Shown piece after piece: positions 28,101-36,291 of a stretch of DNA of 64,000 bases. The position numbers were made by a program, and so were the translations under genes. The notes beneath the pieces were generated by a model. The model did not search any database, was not told the DNA's origin, and saw nothing but the letters and a program-made list of their open reading frames with translations. How positions within the stretch are numbered: the first letter of the stretch is position 1; every line of letters starts with the position of its first letter. This DNA comes from Saccharopolyspora hordei (GTDB lineage Bacteria; Actinomycetota; Actinomycetes; Mycobacteriales; Pseudonocardiaceae), in contig NZ_JACCFJ010000001.1 of NCBI RefSeq assembly GCF_013410345.1, forward strand, positions 5,131,001-5,195,000, given 5' to 3'.

Positions 28101-28314
28101 GCGCCACCTCCCGGGTGATGTTCGACTGGGCGCTGCGAACCGATTCGCCGATCGACTCCAGCGTGTTGATGACCTCCCGGCTGCTGGAGCCCAGCAGCTT
28201 GGCCAACGCGTGCACGCGGAGCTTGGCGGGCAGCTCGATGGTGCCCTGCTCTGCTCCGGTAGGTGTGGGCGATTGCCCGCTGGCGCTCCCAGCGGGCGTG
28301 TCCGTGTTCAACAT
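25180..28314 (-). CDS. rne: Ribonuclease E/G family protein with N-terminal IF2_N-like domain
   Basis: The 1044-residue endoribonuclease is expected to direct mRNA turnover and rRNA processing. Residues 31-78 (KLRVHALAKLLGSSSREVIN ...) look like the IF-2 N-terminal helical domain. A long acidic/Arg-rich disordered region follows to about 340, with Arg runs. The catalytic core has the S1-like segment GNVYLGRVQNVLPSMEAAFV, RNase H-like and 5'-sensor parts, catalytic Asp residues in VIDVNTG and VIDFIDM, and the Zn-link Cys pair in TTCEHCRGRG. The C-terminal third is a Lys/Ala/Glu/Pro-rich repeat tail (KAEQPKAE-type units), which in other RNase E proteins forms a scaffold. The start has GGAGG close by. 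It lies upstream of a strong terminator and downstream of two radical-SAM-family genes. Confidence 0.93.
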   Translation of the reverse strand: MLNTDTPAGSASGQSPTPTGAEQGTIELPAKLRVHALAKLLGSSSREVINTLESIGESVRSAQSNITREVALRVVQAMNPDLLAESEASADGEQAEGEQAESAQPEQTGSAQPEAAAEKPTPAVPTPQFAPASPSPEPEPTTPTSGAQAGLTPVFAAPEAMFLAPTPQEPKPEPEPAAAEEPTETESEAPAEATGSEEESGSSGSGRRRRRRGRRGRGRGRGADAESSNEGGESETTDTATTTEATGTTEATEQPAEEAAEQQEQPAAESSSGEGATTSTRRRRRRRRRKGSADDDSATREDDPPNTVVHVREPAPETRQDSSDDEVRAVKGSTRLEAKRQRRRDGREAGRRRAPVLSESEFLARRESVDRKMVVRQNGDQTQIAVLEDNVLVENFVTSSGSGSLVGNVYLGRVQNVLPSMEAAFVDIGRGRNAVLYAGEVDWDAAGLAGKARRIEQALQTGDSVLVQVTKDPVGHKGARLTTQISLPGRFLVYVPGGGATGISRKLPDTERKRLKEILKRIVPDNAGVIIRTASEGTSEEALDRDVRRLQAQWEVIKEKAEAPGAQAPQLLYEEPDLLIKVVRDLFTEDFSQLTVQGDEAWDTIEAYVQHVAPDLAPRLVKHVGKNDVFTEQRINEQIAKALDRKVWLPSGGYLVIDRTEAMTVIDVNTGKFTGSGGNLEETVTRNNLEAAEEIVRQLRLRDIGGIIVIDFIDMVLESNRDLVLRRLTECLGRDRTRHQVAEVTSLGLVQMTRKRVGTGLLEAYSTTCEHCRGRGLLVSTEPIHHPNGGHGGGNGSRRNRNRGKQHDTEQAGEAKAESAKAAEKTESAKAEVAKVAEAAKAAEAKAAAGESEAQSAKAAKPERAKAAQQKPERAKAAQPESEKPKAEAEKPKATEPEQAKVEAEQPKAEAAKTEQPKAAEPKAEQTETEQPKAEQPQQPKPEEAKPEAATQAERPEVVATPQPAAAPEPRNAVEVAPSANGRRRKATRAAGSAGAPVAPLVIEKPAAPAQVNDTSLPDVAPAAPVRRAGRRAASRPAGPPVES

Positions 28315-28480
28315 CCAGCTCCTCCGCCCCCGGGCGCGTCCGGTGGACGCGGCCGCACAGAGGCATGTGCGTTCTTCGGTCTCCGTCGCCCGCGGGCGGC
28401 GGCAATTCTGGTGGTCCCTCCGCCCCGGGCCCTTGAGGCCGGGGAGTCACACGGCGGGTCGGCGACGTCCGCGCCGATCG

Positions 28481-29275
28481 TCACCCGGCTGCGGTCTCCC
28501 CCGCCGGACTCCGGTCGGCGCCTGAGTCCTGGGCCAACGGGTCGGCGATGCCGCCACCGTCGTCGAGCCGACCTTGTTCCAGCCGGGTCGCGCTCGCGGC
28601 GGCCGACGGTGCCAGACCGGCGACGACACGCAGGGCGCTCAGTACGTCGTCGGGTCGTACGACCGGTGTTGTCTGCCGCACGACCGTTACAAGTATCCCA
28701 TACGGTCCAGAGGCCTTCGGCCAATCGTCCACCCGGGCGGTCAGAGCACTTTTTTGATCACTCTGCGCGACCAGCTGGTGGGCGTCGTGCACTTCTGCGC
28801 TGAGCAGCGCCGCACGCGCGTCGAGGGTGCGCCGACCGTCCTTGGTCATCCGCTCCACCGGCACGCTGTCCGCCGCCATGAGCTTCTCCACGGCGGAGCG
28901 CAGCTCGTCCACGTCGGTGCCGGGCAGGTCGATCCGCCACCGGCTCACCTCGAGCCGGTCCGCGAGCGCGCCCGGCCGCGCCTCGACCGCTGCGAGCACG
29001 TCGAGCCCGTCGGGCAGCGCGGCGTCGAGCTCGGCGCGCAGCACGTCGGGGTCGACGCGCTCCACGAGCTGGAGCTCCACGTACTCGGCCTCGCTGGACA
29101 CCCCGGTGGGCACCGCGCCCGCCCAGGACACCTTCGGGTGCGGGCTGAAGCCCTGGGAATACGCCATCGGTACCCCGGCCCGCCGCAGGGCGCGCTCGAA
29201 GGCGCGCGCGACGTCCCGGTGCGAGGTGAACCGCAGCCGCCCGCGCTTGGCGTAGCGGAGCCGCAGCTTCTGCAC
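28481..29275 (-). CDS. TIGR03936 family radical SAM-associated protein (DUF2344)
   Basis: The 264-residue protein begins VQKLRLRYAKRGRLRFTSHRDVARAFERALRRAGVP and continues with PMAYSQGFSPHPKVSWAGAVPTGVSSEAEYVEL, the DUF2344 signature. It has no radical SAM CxxxCxxC motif of its own. In other genomes this domain is fused to or encoded right after the TIGR03960 radical SAM protein, which lies just upstream here, so the two act together on an unknown substrate. The last 60 residues are a less conserved tail. The pair sits before rne, a link seen in many actinobacteria and Firmicutes. Confidence 0.88.
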   Translation of the reverse strand: MQKLRLRYAKRGRLRFTSHRDVARAFERALRRAGVPMAYSQGFSPHPKVSWAGAVPTGVSSEAEYVELQLVERVDPDVLRAELDAALPDGLDVLAAVEARPGALADRLEVSRWRIDLPGTDVDELRSAVEKLMAADSVPVERMTKDGRRTLDARAALLSAEVHDAHQLVAQSDQKSALTARVDDWPKASGPYGILVTVVRQTTPVVRPDDVLSALRVVAGLAPSAAASATRLEQGRLDDGGGIADPLAQDSGADRSPAGETAAG

Positions 29276-29527
29276 CGGTGCAGCCGAGGGATTCGGGTGA
29301 TCTCGCCGACTCAGGATGCCCTCCCGACCATGATCGTCATCGGCGGTCCGCCGACCGCCCCGATGCCGATGCTTGCTCGCTCAACCGCAGCGTGACAACA
29401 CCTGCGGGCCAAAATTCCGTGCCGGGGCAGTGCCGCGGCGAACGTCTCCCACCGAGCCCCGACCCGGGTGCCCGCCGGTCCGGCGGAACCGCCGGGCACC
29501 CCGAGCCGGGGGCTCTGACCAGCGCTG

Positions 29528-31492
29528 TCAGGGCTGGTGGAAGGCCGGGTTGCGGACCGGGGAACCCTGTCCGACCGGCGAGATGGGCAGCAGCGTGCGC
29601 CCCGACGGACCGACCTCGATGTCGGTGCCCATGGTCGGGCACACCCCGCAGTCGAAGCACGGGGTCCACCGGCAGTCGTCCTGCTCGCGGGCGTCCAGCG
29701 CGTCCTGCCAGTCCGCCCACAGCCACTCCTTGTCCAGACCGGAGTCGAGGTGGTCCCAGGGCAGCACCTCGTGCTCGGTCCGCTCCCGGGTGGTGAACCA
29801 GTCCATGTCCACCCCCAGCGGCTCCAGCTCGGCCGCCGCGCAGGACACCCACCGCTCGTAGGAGAAGTGCTCGTTCCAGCCGTCGAACCGGCCGCCCTCG
29901 CGCCACACCCGCTCGATGACCCGGCCGACCCGGCGGTCACCGCGGGACAGCAGGCCCTCGATCATGGACGGCTTGCCGTCGTGGTAGCGCATGCCGATGT
30001 TGCGGCCGAGGCTGCGGTCGGAGTTGACCGCCTCGCGCAGCTTGCGCAGCCGCGAGTCGATGGTGTCCGGGTCGGCCTGGGACACCCACTGGAACGGGGT
30101 GTGCGGCTTGGGCACGAACCCGCCGATGGAGATCGTGCAGCGGATGTCCTTGCGCCCGGAGACCTCGCGGCCGACGCGGATGACCTCCTTGGCCATGTCG
30201 GCGATCTGCAGCACGTCCTCGTCGGTCTCGGTGGGCAGACCGCACATGAAGTACAGCTTGACCTGCCGCCAGCCGTTGGCGAAGGCCGCCGAGACGGTGC
30301 GGATGAGGTCCTCCTCCGACACCATCTTGTTGATCACCCGGCGGATCCGCTCGCTGCCGCCCTCCGGCGCGAAGGTCAGCCCGGAGCGGCGGCCGTTGCG
30401 GGACAGCTCGTTGGCCAGGTCGATGTTGAACGCGTCCACCCGGGTGGACGGCAGCGACAGGCCGGTGTTGGTGCCCTCGTAGCGGTCGGCCAGCCCCTTG
30501 GTGATCTCGGCGATCTCGGAGTGGTCGGCCGAGCTCAGCGACAGCAGGCCGACCTCCTCGAACCCGGTGGCCTCCAGGCCGCGCTGCACCATCTCGCCGA
30601 TGCCCTCGATGGACCGCTCGCGCACCGGGCGGGTGATCATCCCGGCCTGGCAGAACCGGCAGCCGCGGGTGCAGCCGCGGAAGATCTCCACGCTCATCCG
30701 CTCGTGCACGCTCTCGGCCAGCGGCACCAGCGGCTTCTTCGGGTACGGCCAGTCGTCGAGCTCCATCGTGGTGCGCTTGAACACCCGGTACGGCACGCGC
30801 TCGTGGTTGGGCACCACCTGGTCGATCGTGCCGTCCTCGCGGTAGCTGACGTCGTAGAACTTCGGCACGTACACACCGCCCGACTCGGCCAGCCGCAGCA
30901 GCAGCTCGTCGCGGCCGCCCGGCTGCCCCTCCGCCTTCCAGCGGCGGATCGCGTCGGTGATCTCCAGGACGGCTTCCTCGCCGTCGCCGAGCACGGCCGC
31001 GTCCAGGAAGTCGGCGATCGGCTCGGGGTTGAACGCCGCGTGCCCACCGGCGAGCACGATCGGGTGGTCGTCGGTGCGGTCAGTGGCGTGCAGCGGGATC
31101 CCGGCCAGGTCGAGCGCGCTGAGCAGGTTCGTGTAGCCCAGCTCGGTGGCGAAGCTGACGCCGAGCACGTCGAAGGCACCGACCGGGCGGTGCGCGTCCA
31201 CGGTGAACTGCGGGATGCCGTGCTCGCGCATCAGCTCTTCGAGGTCCGGCCACACCGAGTAGGTGCGCTCGGCCAGCACGTCCGGCTGCTCGTTGAGGAT
31301 CTCGTAGAGGATCTGGACGCCTTGGTTGGGCAGCCCGACCTCGTAGGCGTCGGGGTACATCAAGCACCACCGGACGGCGGTGTCGTCCCACTCCTTCAGC
31401 GTCGCGTTGAGTTCCCCACCCACGTACTGCACGGGCTTGGACACGCGCGACAGCAGCGGTTCCAACCTGTCGAAAACGGACTCCACACGCAC
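29528..31492 (-). CDS. TIGR03960 family B12-binding-domain radical SAM protein
   Basis: The 654-residue protein has an N-terminal B12-binding-like domain (CLMYPDAYEVGLPNQGVQIL; HPIVLAGGHAAFNPEPIADF). A radical SAM core follows, with the cluster motif CTRGCRFCQAG, then GLTFAPEGGSERIRRVINK and KLYFMCGLPTETDEDV. Near the C-terminus CRWTPCFDCGVCPT holds extra Cys residues for a possible second cluster. The reaction is not known; the family is linked to the DUF2344 protein encoded downstream. GTG at 31492 is the start; a GTG two codons later is an equal choice. Confidence 0.9.
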   Translation of the reverse strand: MRVESVFDRLEPLLSRVSKPVQYVGGELNATLKEWDDTAVRWCLMYPDAYEVGLPNQGVQILYEILNEQPDVLAERTYSVWPDLEELMREHGIPQFTVDAHRPVGAFDVLGVSFATELGYTNLLSALDLAGIPLHATDRTDDHPIVLAGGHAAFNPEPIADFLDAAVLGDGEEAVLEITDAIRRWKAEGQPGGRDELLLRLAESGGVYVPKFYDVSYREDGTIDQVVPNHERVPYRVFKRTTMELDDWPYPKKPLVPLAESVHERMSVEIFRGCTRGCRFCQAGMITRPVRERSIEGIGEMVQRGLEATGFEEVGLLSLSSADHSEIAEITKGLADRYEGTNTGLSLPSTRVDAFNIDLANELSRNGRRSGLTFAPEGGSERIRRVINKMVSEEDLIRTVSAAFANGWRQVKLYFMCGLPTETDEDVLQIADMAKEVIRVGREVSGRKDIRCTISIGGFVPKPHTPFQWVSQADPDTIDSRLRKLREAVNSDRSLGRNIGMRYHDGKPSMIEGLLSRGDRRVGRVIERVWREGGRFDGWNEHFSYERWVSCAAAELEPLGVDMDWFTTRERTEHEVLPWDHLDSGLDKEWLWADWQDALDAREQDDCRWTPCFDCGVCPTMGTDIEVGPSGRTLLPISPVGQGSPVRNPAFHQP

Positions 31493-31549
31493 CCAACCAG
31501 GGTAGATGCCCCGACCCGGTCGACGGGCCGGGGGCGCTTCACCGATGTG

Positions 31550-32089
31550 TCAGACGTCCCGGGTGAGCCAGACCTCGTCCCGCACGTCCTCGGGCCCCAC
31601 GCGGACGGCGCCGGGCCAGCGGCCCCGCTCGACCCAGCCGAGGCGCTCGAAGAAGCGCTCCACGCCGTGGCCGCTGCGGGTGACCAGGTCCACCTTCTCG
31701 AGGCCGAGCGCCTGCGCCTGCACCAGGACCGCGTCGTGCAGCTGCGTGCCCCAGCCGCGGCCCTGCAGCACCGGGTCGACCGCGAGCAGGGCGAGCTCCC
31801 CGGTGTGCTTGCGGACCGGCAGCTCGCGCCGGCGCAGCACCGCGATCCCGGCCAGCACGTGCTGCTGGCCGATGGTGAGCAGGTGCGCCTTCTTGCTGCG
31901 CACGTCCTCCACCAGCCGCTCGGCCGCGGCGCGCAGCTCCTCCAGCGGGTCGGTCGGGCTGAACCCGACCGCCCCACCGGCCACGGTGACCCGGCCCCAC
32001 AGGTCGGCCAACGCCCCGACCAGGTCCGGGTGGGGCGTGTCCACCCGGTGCGGTCCGGTGACGAAGCCGTCCGGATCGATGTCGGTCAC
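31550..32089 (-). CDS. GNAT family N-acetyltransferase
   Basis: The 179-residue protein has the GNAT acetyl-CoA pattern: GELALLAVDPVLQGRGWGTQLHDAVLVQAQALG near 97-129 (the Q/R-x-x-G-x-G/A loop as QGRGWG) and VERFFERLGWVERGRW at the end. It acetylates an unknown amine. It lies 5 nt after the ndk stop on the same strand and so is probably co-transcribed with ndk. GTG at 32089 is the start. Confidence 0.88.
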   Translation of the reverse strand: MTDIDPDGFVTGPHRVDTPHPDLVGALADLWGRVTVAGGAVGFSPTDPLEELRAAAERLVEDVRSKKAHLLTIGQQHVLAGIAVLRRRELPVRKHTGELALLAVDPVLQGRGWGTQLHDAVLVQAQALGLEKVDLVTRSGHGVERFFERLGWVERGRWPGAVRVGPEDVRDEVWLTRDV

Positions 32090-32094
32090 GACAG

Positions 32095-32505
32095 TCAGAG
32101 CTCCGGGAACCAGAGCTTGAGCTCGCGCTCGGCGGACTCCGGCGAGTCGGACCCGTGCACGAGGTTGTACTGGACCTCCAGGCCGTAGTCGCCGCGGATG
32201 CTGCCCGGCGCGGCCTTGTCCACCGGGTCGGTGCCGCCGGCCAGCTGGCGGAACGCGCTGATGGCGCGCGGGCCCTCGACGCAGGCCGCCACGACCGGGC
32301 CGGAGGTGATGAACTCGATCAGCGAGCCGAAGAACGGCTTGCCGTCGTGCTCGGCGTAGTGCTGCTCGGCCAGCTCGCGGTCGACGTGCTTCAGCTCCAG
32401 CGCGACCAGCTTGAGGCCCTTGCGCTCGATCCGGCTGATCACCTCGCCGACCAGGCCGCGCTCGACCCCGTCGGGCTTGACCAGCACCAGGGTGCGCTCG
32501 CTCAC
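32095..32505 (-). CDS. ndk: Nucleoside diphosphate kinase
   Basis: The 136-residue enzyme equalises nucleoside triphosphate pools through a phospho-His intermediate. It starts [20 protein letters not shown], and the active site is His117 in [18 protein letters not shown] at 32505 has a perfect AAGGAGG site 6 nt upstream, which decides against a longer reading from 32649. The place between folC/DUF4233 and rne is as in mycobacteria. Confidence 0.97.
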   Translation of the reverse strand: MSERTLVLVKPDGVERGLVGEVISRIERKGLKLVALELKHVDRELAEQHYAEHDGKPFFGSLIEFITSGPVVAACVEGPRAISAFRQLAGGTDPVDKAAPGSIRGDYGLEVQYNLVHGSDSPESAERELKLWFPEL

Positions 32506-32612
32506 GGTTGTCCTCCTTCGTGACCTCGGGGCGCCGGGTGCTCGCCGCGCACCGCGCCCGTTCCGCCCGCCAGCGTATCGATGCAGGTGAGACGCCCGCC
32601 GCCGGGGCAGCG

Positions 32613-32939
32613 TCACTCCGGCGCGACCAGGTCCACGGTGGGGAAGCACGTGCGGTAGCGCCGCGCGTCTCGCGTGAGCACGCGCGGCCGACTCACTGCC
32701 GCGTGGGCGCCGATGCCGAAGTCGGGCGGGGGGGCGATCGCCCCTCGCCTCCCTTCTTGCGGTGGTTCAGGGAGCACTGGGCAGCCGCGAAGGCAGCCGA
32801 CCACGGCAGTGGCGTGCGAGCGACGAAGTGACGACGGTCCGCTCGGATCACCCCACCGATCTGCGCCGAGGTGTCGGTGCGCTTTCCGACCATCGAAGAG
32901 GTCGACGAGGCGTTCCCGGCTGACGCATCTCCCTCCCTC
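32613..32939 (-). pseudogene. Remnant of a VapC-like PIN toxin (toxin-antitoxin decay), within a 616-nt gap
   Basis: One open minus-strand frame runs from just after a TAG at 32942 to a TGA at 32613 with no good start. Its last 37 residues, [20 protein letters not shown] then [16 protein letters not shown], match the C-terminal part of PIN-domain VapC toxins, including the late acidic residues. The upstream part of the frame (SRERLVDLFDGRKAHRHLG) also looks protein-coding and may be what is left of an antitoxin or the toxin N-terminus. The two are joined by junk containing GGGGCGATCGCCCC. The PIN N-terminal Asp is missing, so the product would be inactive. The rest of the gap (32940-33121) shows nothing recognisable. 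Confidence 0.5.
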
Positions 32940-33121
32940 CTACTTCCACCTCCACCGAGGCACTCGATCGGTGCTGCTCACGGGCAGGTGGTGCCTCAGC
33001 GATCGCCCCCTCTGGTGCCCACGCACGGCGGGCACAGCCCCCGGCTCGACCCTGGCGCGCGGCGGTGCGGCGCGATAGCTTCACCGCCAAACCGACTGGC
33101 CGGTCTGACGAGGAGGCCCGT

Positions 33122-34225
33122 ATGCGCGCTGCCGTGCACATCGCCGCGAACCAGCCGATGCGGATCGAGGAGCTCGCCGACCCGACGCCGAAGGCCGGCG
33201 AGGTCGCCATCGACGTGCGCTCCTGCGGCGCCTGCCACACCGACCTGCACGTGCTCAAGGGCGAGCTGCCGTTCCCGGCCCCGGCGGTGCTGGGGCACGA
33301 GGTCGCCGGCGTGGTCTCCGAGGTCGGTCCCGGCGTCGACGGGCTCGCGGTGGGCGACCCCGTGGTCACCAGCTTCATCATGCCGTGCGGCCAGTGCGCG
33401 CAGTGCGCGCGCGGCAACGAGGAGATCTGCCAGCGGTTCTTCGAGTTCAACCGGGGCAAGGGGCGGCTCTACGACGACGAGACCCGGCTGTTCCGGCCGG
33501 ACGGCGAACCGGTGTGGATGTACTCCATGGGCGGGCTCGCCGAGCGGTGCGTCACCCCGGCGACCTCGGTCTACCGGGTGCCCGAGGGCGTGGCGCTCAG
33601 CGACGTCGCCTCGGTGGGCTGCTCGACCATGACCGCCTACGGCGCGCTGCGGCACGCCGCGGACCTGCACGTCGGCGACACCGTGGCGGTGGTCGCGGCG
33701 GGCGGTGTCGGTTCGGCGCTCATCCAGCTGGCGTCGGTGTTCGGCGCGTCGATGGTCATCGCGGTGGACATCAGCGACGAGAAGCTGGCCGGGGCTCGCG
33801 AGCTCGGCGCCACGCACGTGGTCAACTCGGCGGAGGTGGACGCCCCGGCGGCCATCCGCGAGCTCACCGGCGGGCGCGGGGTGGACGTCGCCTTCGAGGC
33901 GCTGGGCGCGGTCCCGACGTTCAACGTCGCGCGCGACTCGGTGGTCGAGGGCGGGCAGGTCGTGGTGGTCGGCATCGCCGCCCGCGGCACCACCGGCGAG
34001 TTCGACCTGGCCACCATCGCCCGCCGCAAGCTGCAGATCAAGGGCTCCTACGGCGCCAAGCCGCGCCGCGACATGCCCATCCTGCTCGACCTGGTGGCGC
34101 GCGGCCTGCTCCGCCCGCAGGACGCCATCAGCCGCCGCTACTCCTTCGACCAGGTCCAGGAGGCCTACGACGCGCTCAACCGCGGCGAGACCGTCGGCCG
34201 CGCCGTCGTCGACATCAGCGCGTGA
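33122..34225 (+). CDS. Zinc-dependent alcohol dehydrogenase
   Basis: The 367-residue medium-chain dehydrogenase has the catalytic zinc site Cys-His in CGACHTDLH, GHEVAGVV for the first-domain fold, and the structural zinc loop CGQCAQCARGNEEIC with four Cys. The cofactor-binding turn is VAAGGVGSALIQLA near 200, with Asp in VIAVDISDEK, which indicates NAD over NADP. A 20-residue insert after the zinc loop (NRGKGRLYDDETRLFRPDG) is also seen in large-pocket ADHs. The substrate is unknown. It is on the plus strand, alone, with its own promoter in the gap that holds the VapC remnant. A GAGGAGG site precedes ATG 33122. Confidence 0.92.
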   Translation: MRAAVHIAANQPMRIEELADPTPKAGEVAIDVRSCGACHTDLHVLKGELPFPAPAVLGHEVAGVVSEVGPGVDGLAVGDPVVTSFIMPCGQCAQCARGNEEICQRFFEFNRGKGRLYDDETRLFRPDGEPVWMYSMGGLAERCVTPATSVYRVPEGVALSDVASVGCSTMTAYGALRHAADLHVGDTVAVVAAGGVGSALIQLASVFGASMVIAVDISDEKLAGARELGATHVVNSAEVDAPAAIRELTGGRGVDVAFEALGAVPTFNVARDSVVEGGQVVVVGIAARGTTGEFDLATIARRKLQIKGSYGAKPRRDMPILLDLVARGLLRPQDAISRRYSFDQVQEAYDALNRGETVGRAVVDISA

Positions 34226-34228
34226 GCG

Positions 34229-34759
34229 TCACTCGGCCTGCCCCTCCGGCGGGTAGCCGGGCGGGTGGCCGAGCTGGTCGTAGAGCTGGCCCTCGCGCAT
34301 GCGGCGCGCGACGTCGTTGCGCAGGTGCAGGATGTAGCCCCAGACCGCGGCGAAGATCGCGCCCATGATCCCCACCGAGGGGTGCACGAAGAAGCACAGG
34401 ACCATCGCGCCCTGCAGGACGAGCGCCACGGTGAGGCCCCACGGGCGGCGCTGCACGAACGCGGCGACCAGCATGAGCACGGCCAGCGCGGTGACGATGG
34501 CGAACCCGGCGCTGGACACCCCGCCGCCGAACCGCCAGACCACCGGCAGCGCCAGCATGAAGGTGACGAACTCCAGCACCAGCGTGCCGGCCATGACCCC
34601 GCGCAGGCCCTTCCACGGGTCGCGCACGCCGGGCGGCGCCTCCGGCAGGCCCCTCGCCTGCTCGGGCTCCTTCTCGTCGCTCACAGTTCCGCCTCTCCGA
34701 GGACCCCCGCGCGGGGCTGTGTCGTGCGTTCCGTGGTTCCCCGCGGCCGGGGTGCTCAT
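34229..34759 (-). CDS. DUF4233 domain-containing membrane protein
   Basis: The 176-residue protein has about 50 cytosolic N-terminal residues, then WKGLRGVMAGTLVLEFVTFMLALPVV and three further helices to about 150, ending in HLRNDVARRMREGQLYDQL. It is the DUF4233 protein always found between folC and ndk in actinobacteria (Rv2446c position); the function is unknown. The ATG at 34759 overlaps the folC stop (ATGA). A GTG at 34684 (VSDEKEPEQ) with a GGAGAGG site is an alternative start. Its stop is 3 nt from the convergent dehydrogenase stop. Confidence 0.88.
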   Translation of the reverse strand: MSTPAAGNHGTHDTAPRGGPRRGGTVSDEKEPEQARGLPEAPPGVRDPWKGLRGVMAGTLVLEFVTFMLALPVVWRFGGGVSSAGFAIVTALAVLMLVAAFVQRRPWGLTVALVLQGAMVLCFFVHPSVGIMGAIFAAVWGYILHLRNDVARRMREGQLYDQLGHPPGYPPEGQAE

Positions 34760-36123
34760 GCCGGGTCCTTGCCGAAGAGGGCGCGGGCCTCGCCCGCGGT
34801 GACGACCGAGCCGGTGATCACCACGCCGCCGCCGGACACCGATTCGCCGGGGTCGTCGGTCTCCTCGGCGAGCTGGACCGCGGTCTCCACCGCGTCGTCC
34901 AGTCGCGGCTCGACCACGATGCGCTCCGGACCGAAGACGTCCTTGGCCAGGCCCGCCAGCGCGTCGGGGTCGAGCGCGCGCGGCGAGGAGTTGCGGGTCA
35001 GCACGACCTCCTCGACCACGGGCTCCAGCTCGGACAGGATGCCGCGCGCGTCCTTGTCGCCGAGCACGCCGACCACGGCGACCAGCCGCCGGAAGGAGAA
35101 CTCCGAGCTGAGCGCGTCGGCCAGCGCGCGGGCGCCGTGCGGGTTGTGCGCGGCGTCCACCAGCACGGTCGGCGCGGAGCGCACCCGCTCCAGGCGACCC
35201 GGCGTGACGACGCCGGCGAAGGCCTCGCGGACCCGCTCGACGTCGAGCTGCCGGTCGGCGCCGGCGCCGAAGAACGCCTCGGTCGCGGCGAGCGCGAGCG
35301 CCGCGTTGCGCGCCTGGTGCTCGCCGTGCAGCGGCAGGAAGATCTCGTCGTAGACGCCGCCGAGGCCCTGCAGCCGCAGCACCTGGCCACCGACGGCGAC
35401 GGTCCGGGACAGCACGCCGAACTCCTGCCCCTCGCGGGCCACGGTGGCGTCCACCTCCGCGACGCGGGCGAGGATCGCCTCCTGCGCCGCCGGGGACTGG
35501 GCGGCGACCACGGCGATGGACCCGGGCTTGATGATGCCGGCCTTCTCCGCGGCGATCTGGGCGAGGTCGTCGCCGAGGTAGTCGGCGTGGTCCAGCGCGA
35601 CCGGGCAGACCACCGCGATCTTGGCGTCGGCGACGTTGGTGGCGTCCCAGCTGCCGCCGAGGCCGACCTCGACCACCGCCGCCTCCACCGGGGCGTCGGC
35701 GAAGGCCGCGTAGGCCATCCCGGTGAGCACCTCGAACTTGCTCATCTTCACGTCGCTGCGGTCGTCCACGATGGACACGTACGGCGCGACGTCCCGGAAC
35801 GCCTCCACGTAGGCCTGCGGGCTGATCGGCTTGCCGTCGATGCTGATCCGCTCGGTGGCCAGCTGCAGGTGCGGGCTGGTGTAGCGGCCGGTGCGCAGGC
35901 CGAGCTCGGACAGCAGCGCGTCGGTCATCCGCGAGGTGGACGACTTGCCGTTGGTGCCGGCGATCTGCACCACCGGGTAGCTGCGCTGCGGCTCGGCGAG
36001 CAGGTCGGTGAGCGCCCGGATCCGGTCCAGCGACGGCTCGATCTTGGTCTCCGGCCAGCGTTCGTTGAGCTCGGACTCCACGGCGCGCAGTTCCTGCAGC
36101 GCGGCGGGATCGATGCCGGACAC
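34756..36123 (-). CDS. folC: Bifunctional folylpolyglutamate synthase/dihydrofolate synthase
   Basis: The 455-residue Mur-ligase-like enzyme adds glutamate to folates. Features are the P-loop QIAGTNGKSSTSRM near 53-66, LRTGRYTSPHL, ERISIDGKPIS, VVEVGLGGSWDATN, LDHADYLGDDLAQIAAEKAGI and, in the C-terminal domain, LVDAAHNPHGARAL. Length and motifs are normal. GTG at 36123 is the start. It follows valS, separated by a hairpin terminator, and is coupled to DUF4233 downstream. Confidence 0.96.
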   Translation of the reverse strand: MSGIDPAALQELRAVESELNERWPETKIEPSLDRIRALTDLLAEPQRSYPVVQIAGTNGKSSTSRMTDALLSELGLRTGRYTSPHLQLATERISIDGKPISPQAYVEAFRDVAPYVSIVDDRSDVKMSKFEVLTGMAYAAFADAPVEAAVVEVGLGGSWDATNVADAKIAVVCPVALDHADYLGDDLAQIAAEKAGIIKPGSIAVVAAQSPAAQEAILARVAEVDATVAREGQEFGVLSRTVAVGGQVLRLQGLGGVYDEIFLPLHGEHQARNAALALAATEAFFGAGADRQLDVERVREAFAGVVTPGRLERVRSAPTVLVDAAHNPHGARALADALSSEFSFRRLVAVVGVLGDKDARGILSELEPVVEEVVLTRNSSPRALDPDALAGLAKDVFGPERIVVEPRLDDAVETAVQLAEETDDPGESVSGGGVVITGSVVTAGEARALFGKDPA

Positions 36124-36234
36124 GTGCCCACTCCCCTGCGAAACGACGGGTTCGTCGAGGTCAGTCTACGTCTCCGCTCCCGGCCACCCGGCGAAGACCC
36201 GTCCCGCCCCGGAGGCCCCGCGCCCGACGCGACG

Positions 36235-36274
36235 AGGGGCGCCTCCCACCGGGGGACCGGCGGGAAGCGCCCCT
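36235..36274 (-). terminator. Hairpin terminator after valS
   Basis: Arms 36235-36251 and 36258-36274 pair at 15 of 17 positions (AGGGGCGCCTCCCACCG) around GGGGAC, 18 nt past the valS stop. Confidence 0.75.
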
Positions 36275-36291
36275 GGCGCGCTCGGAGTCGA

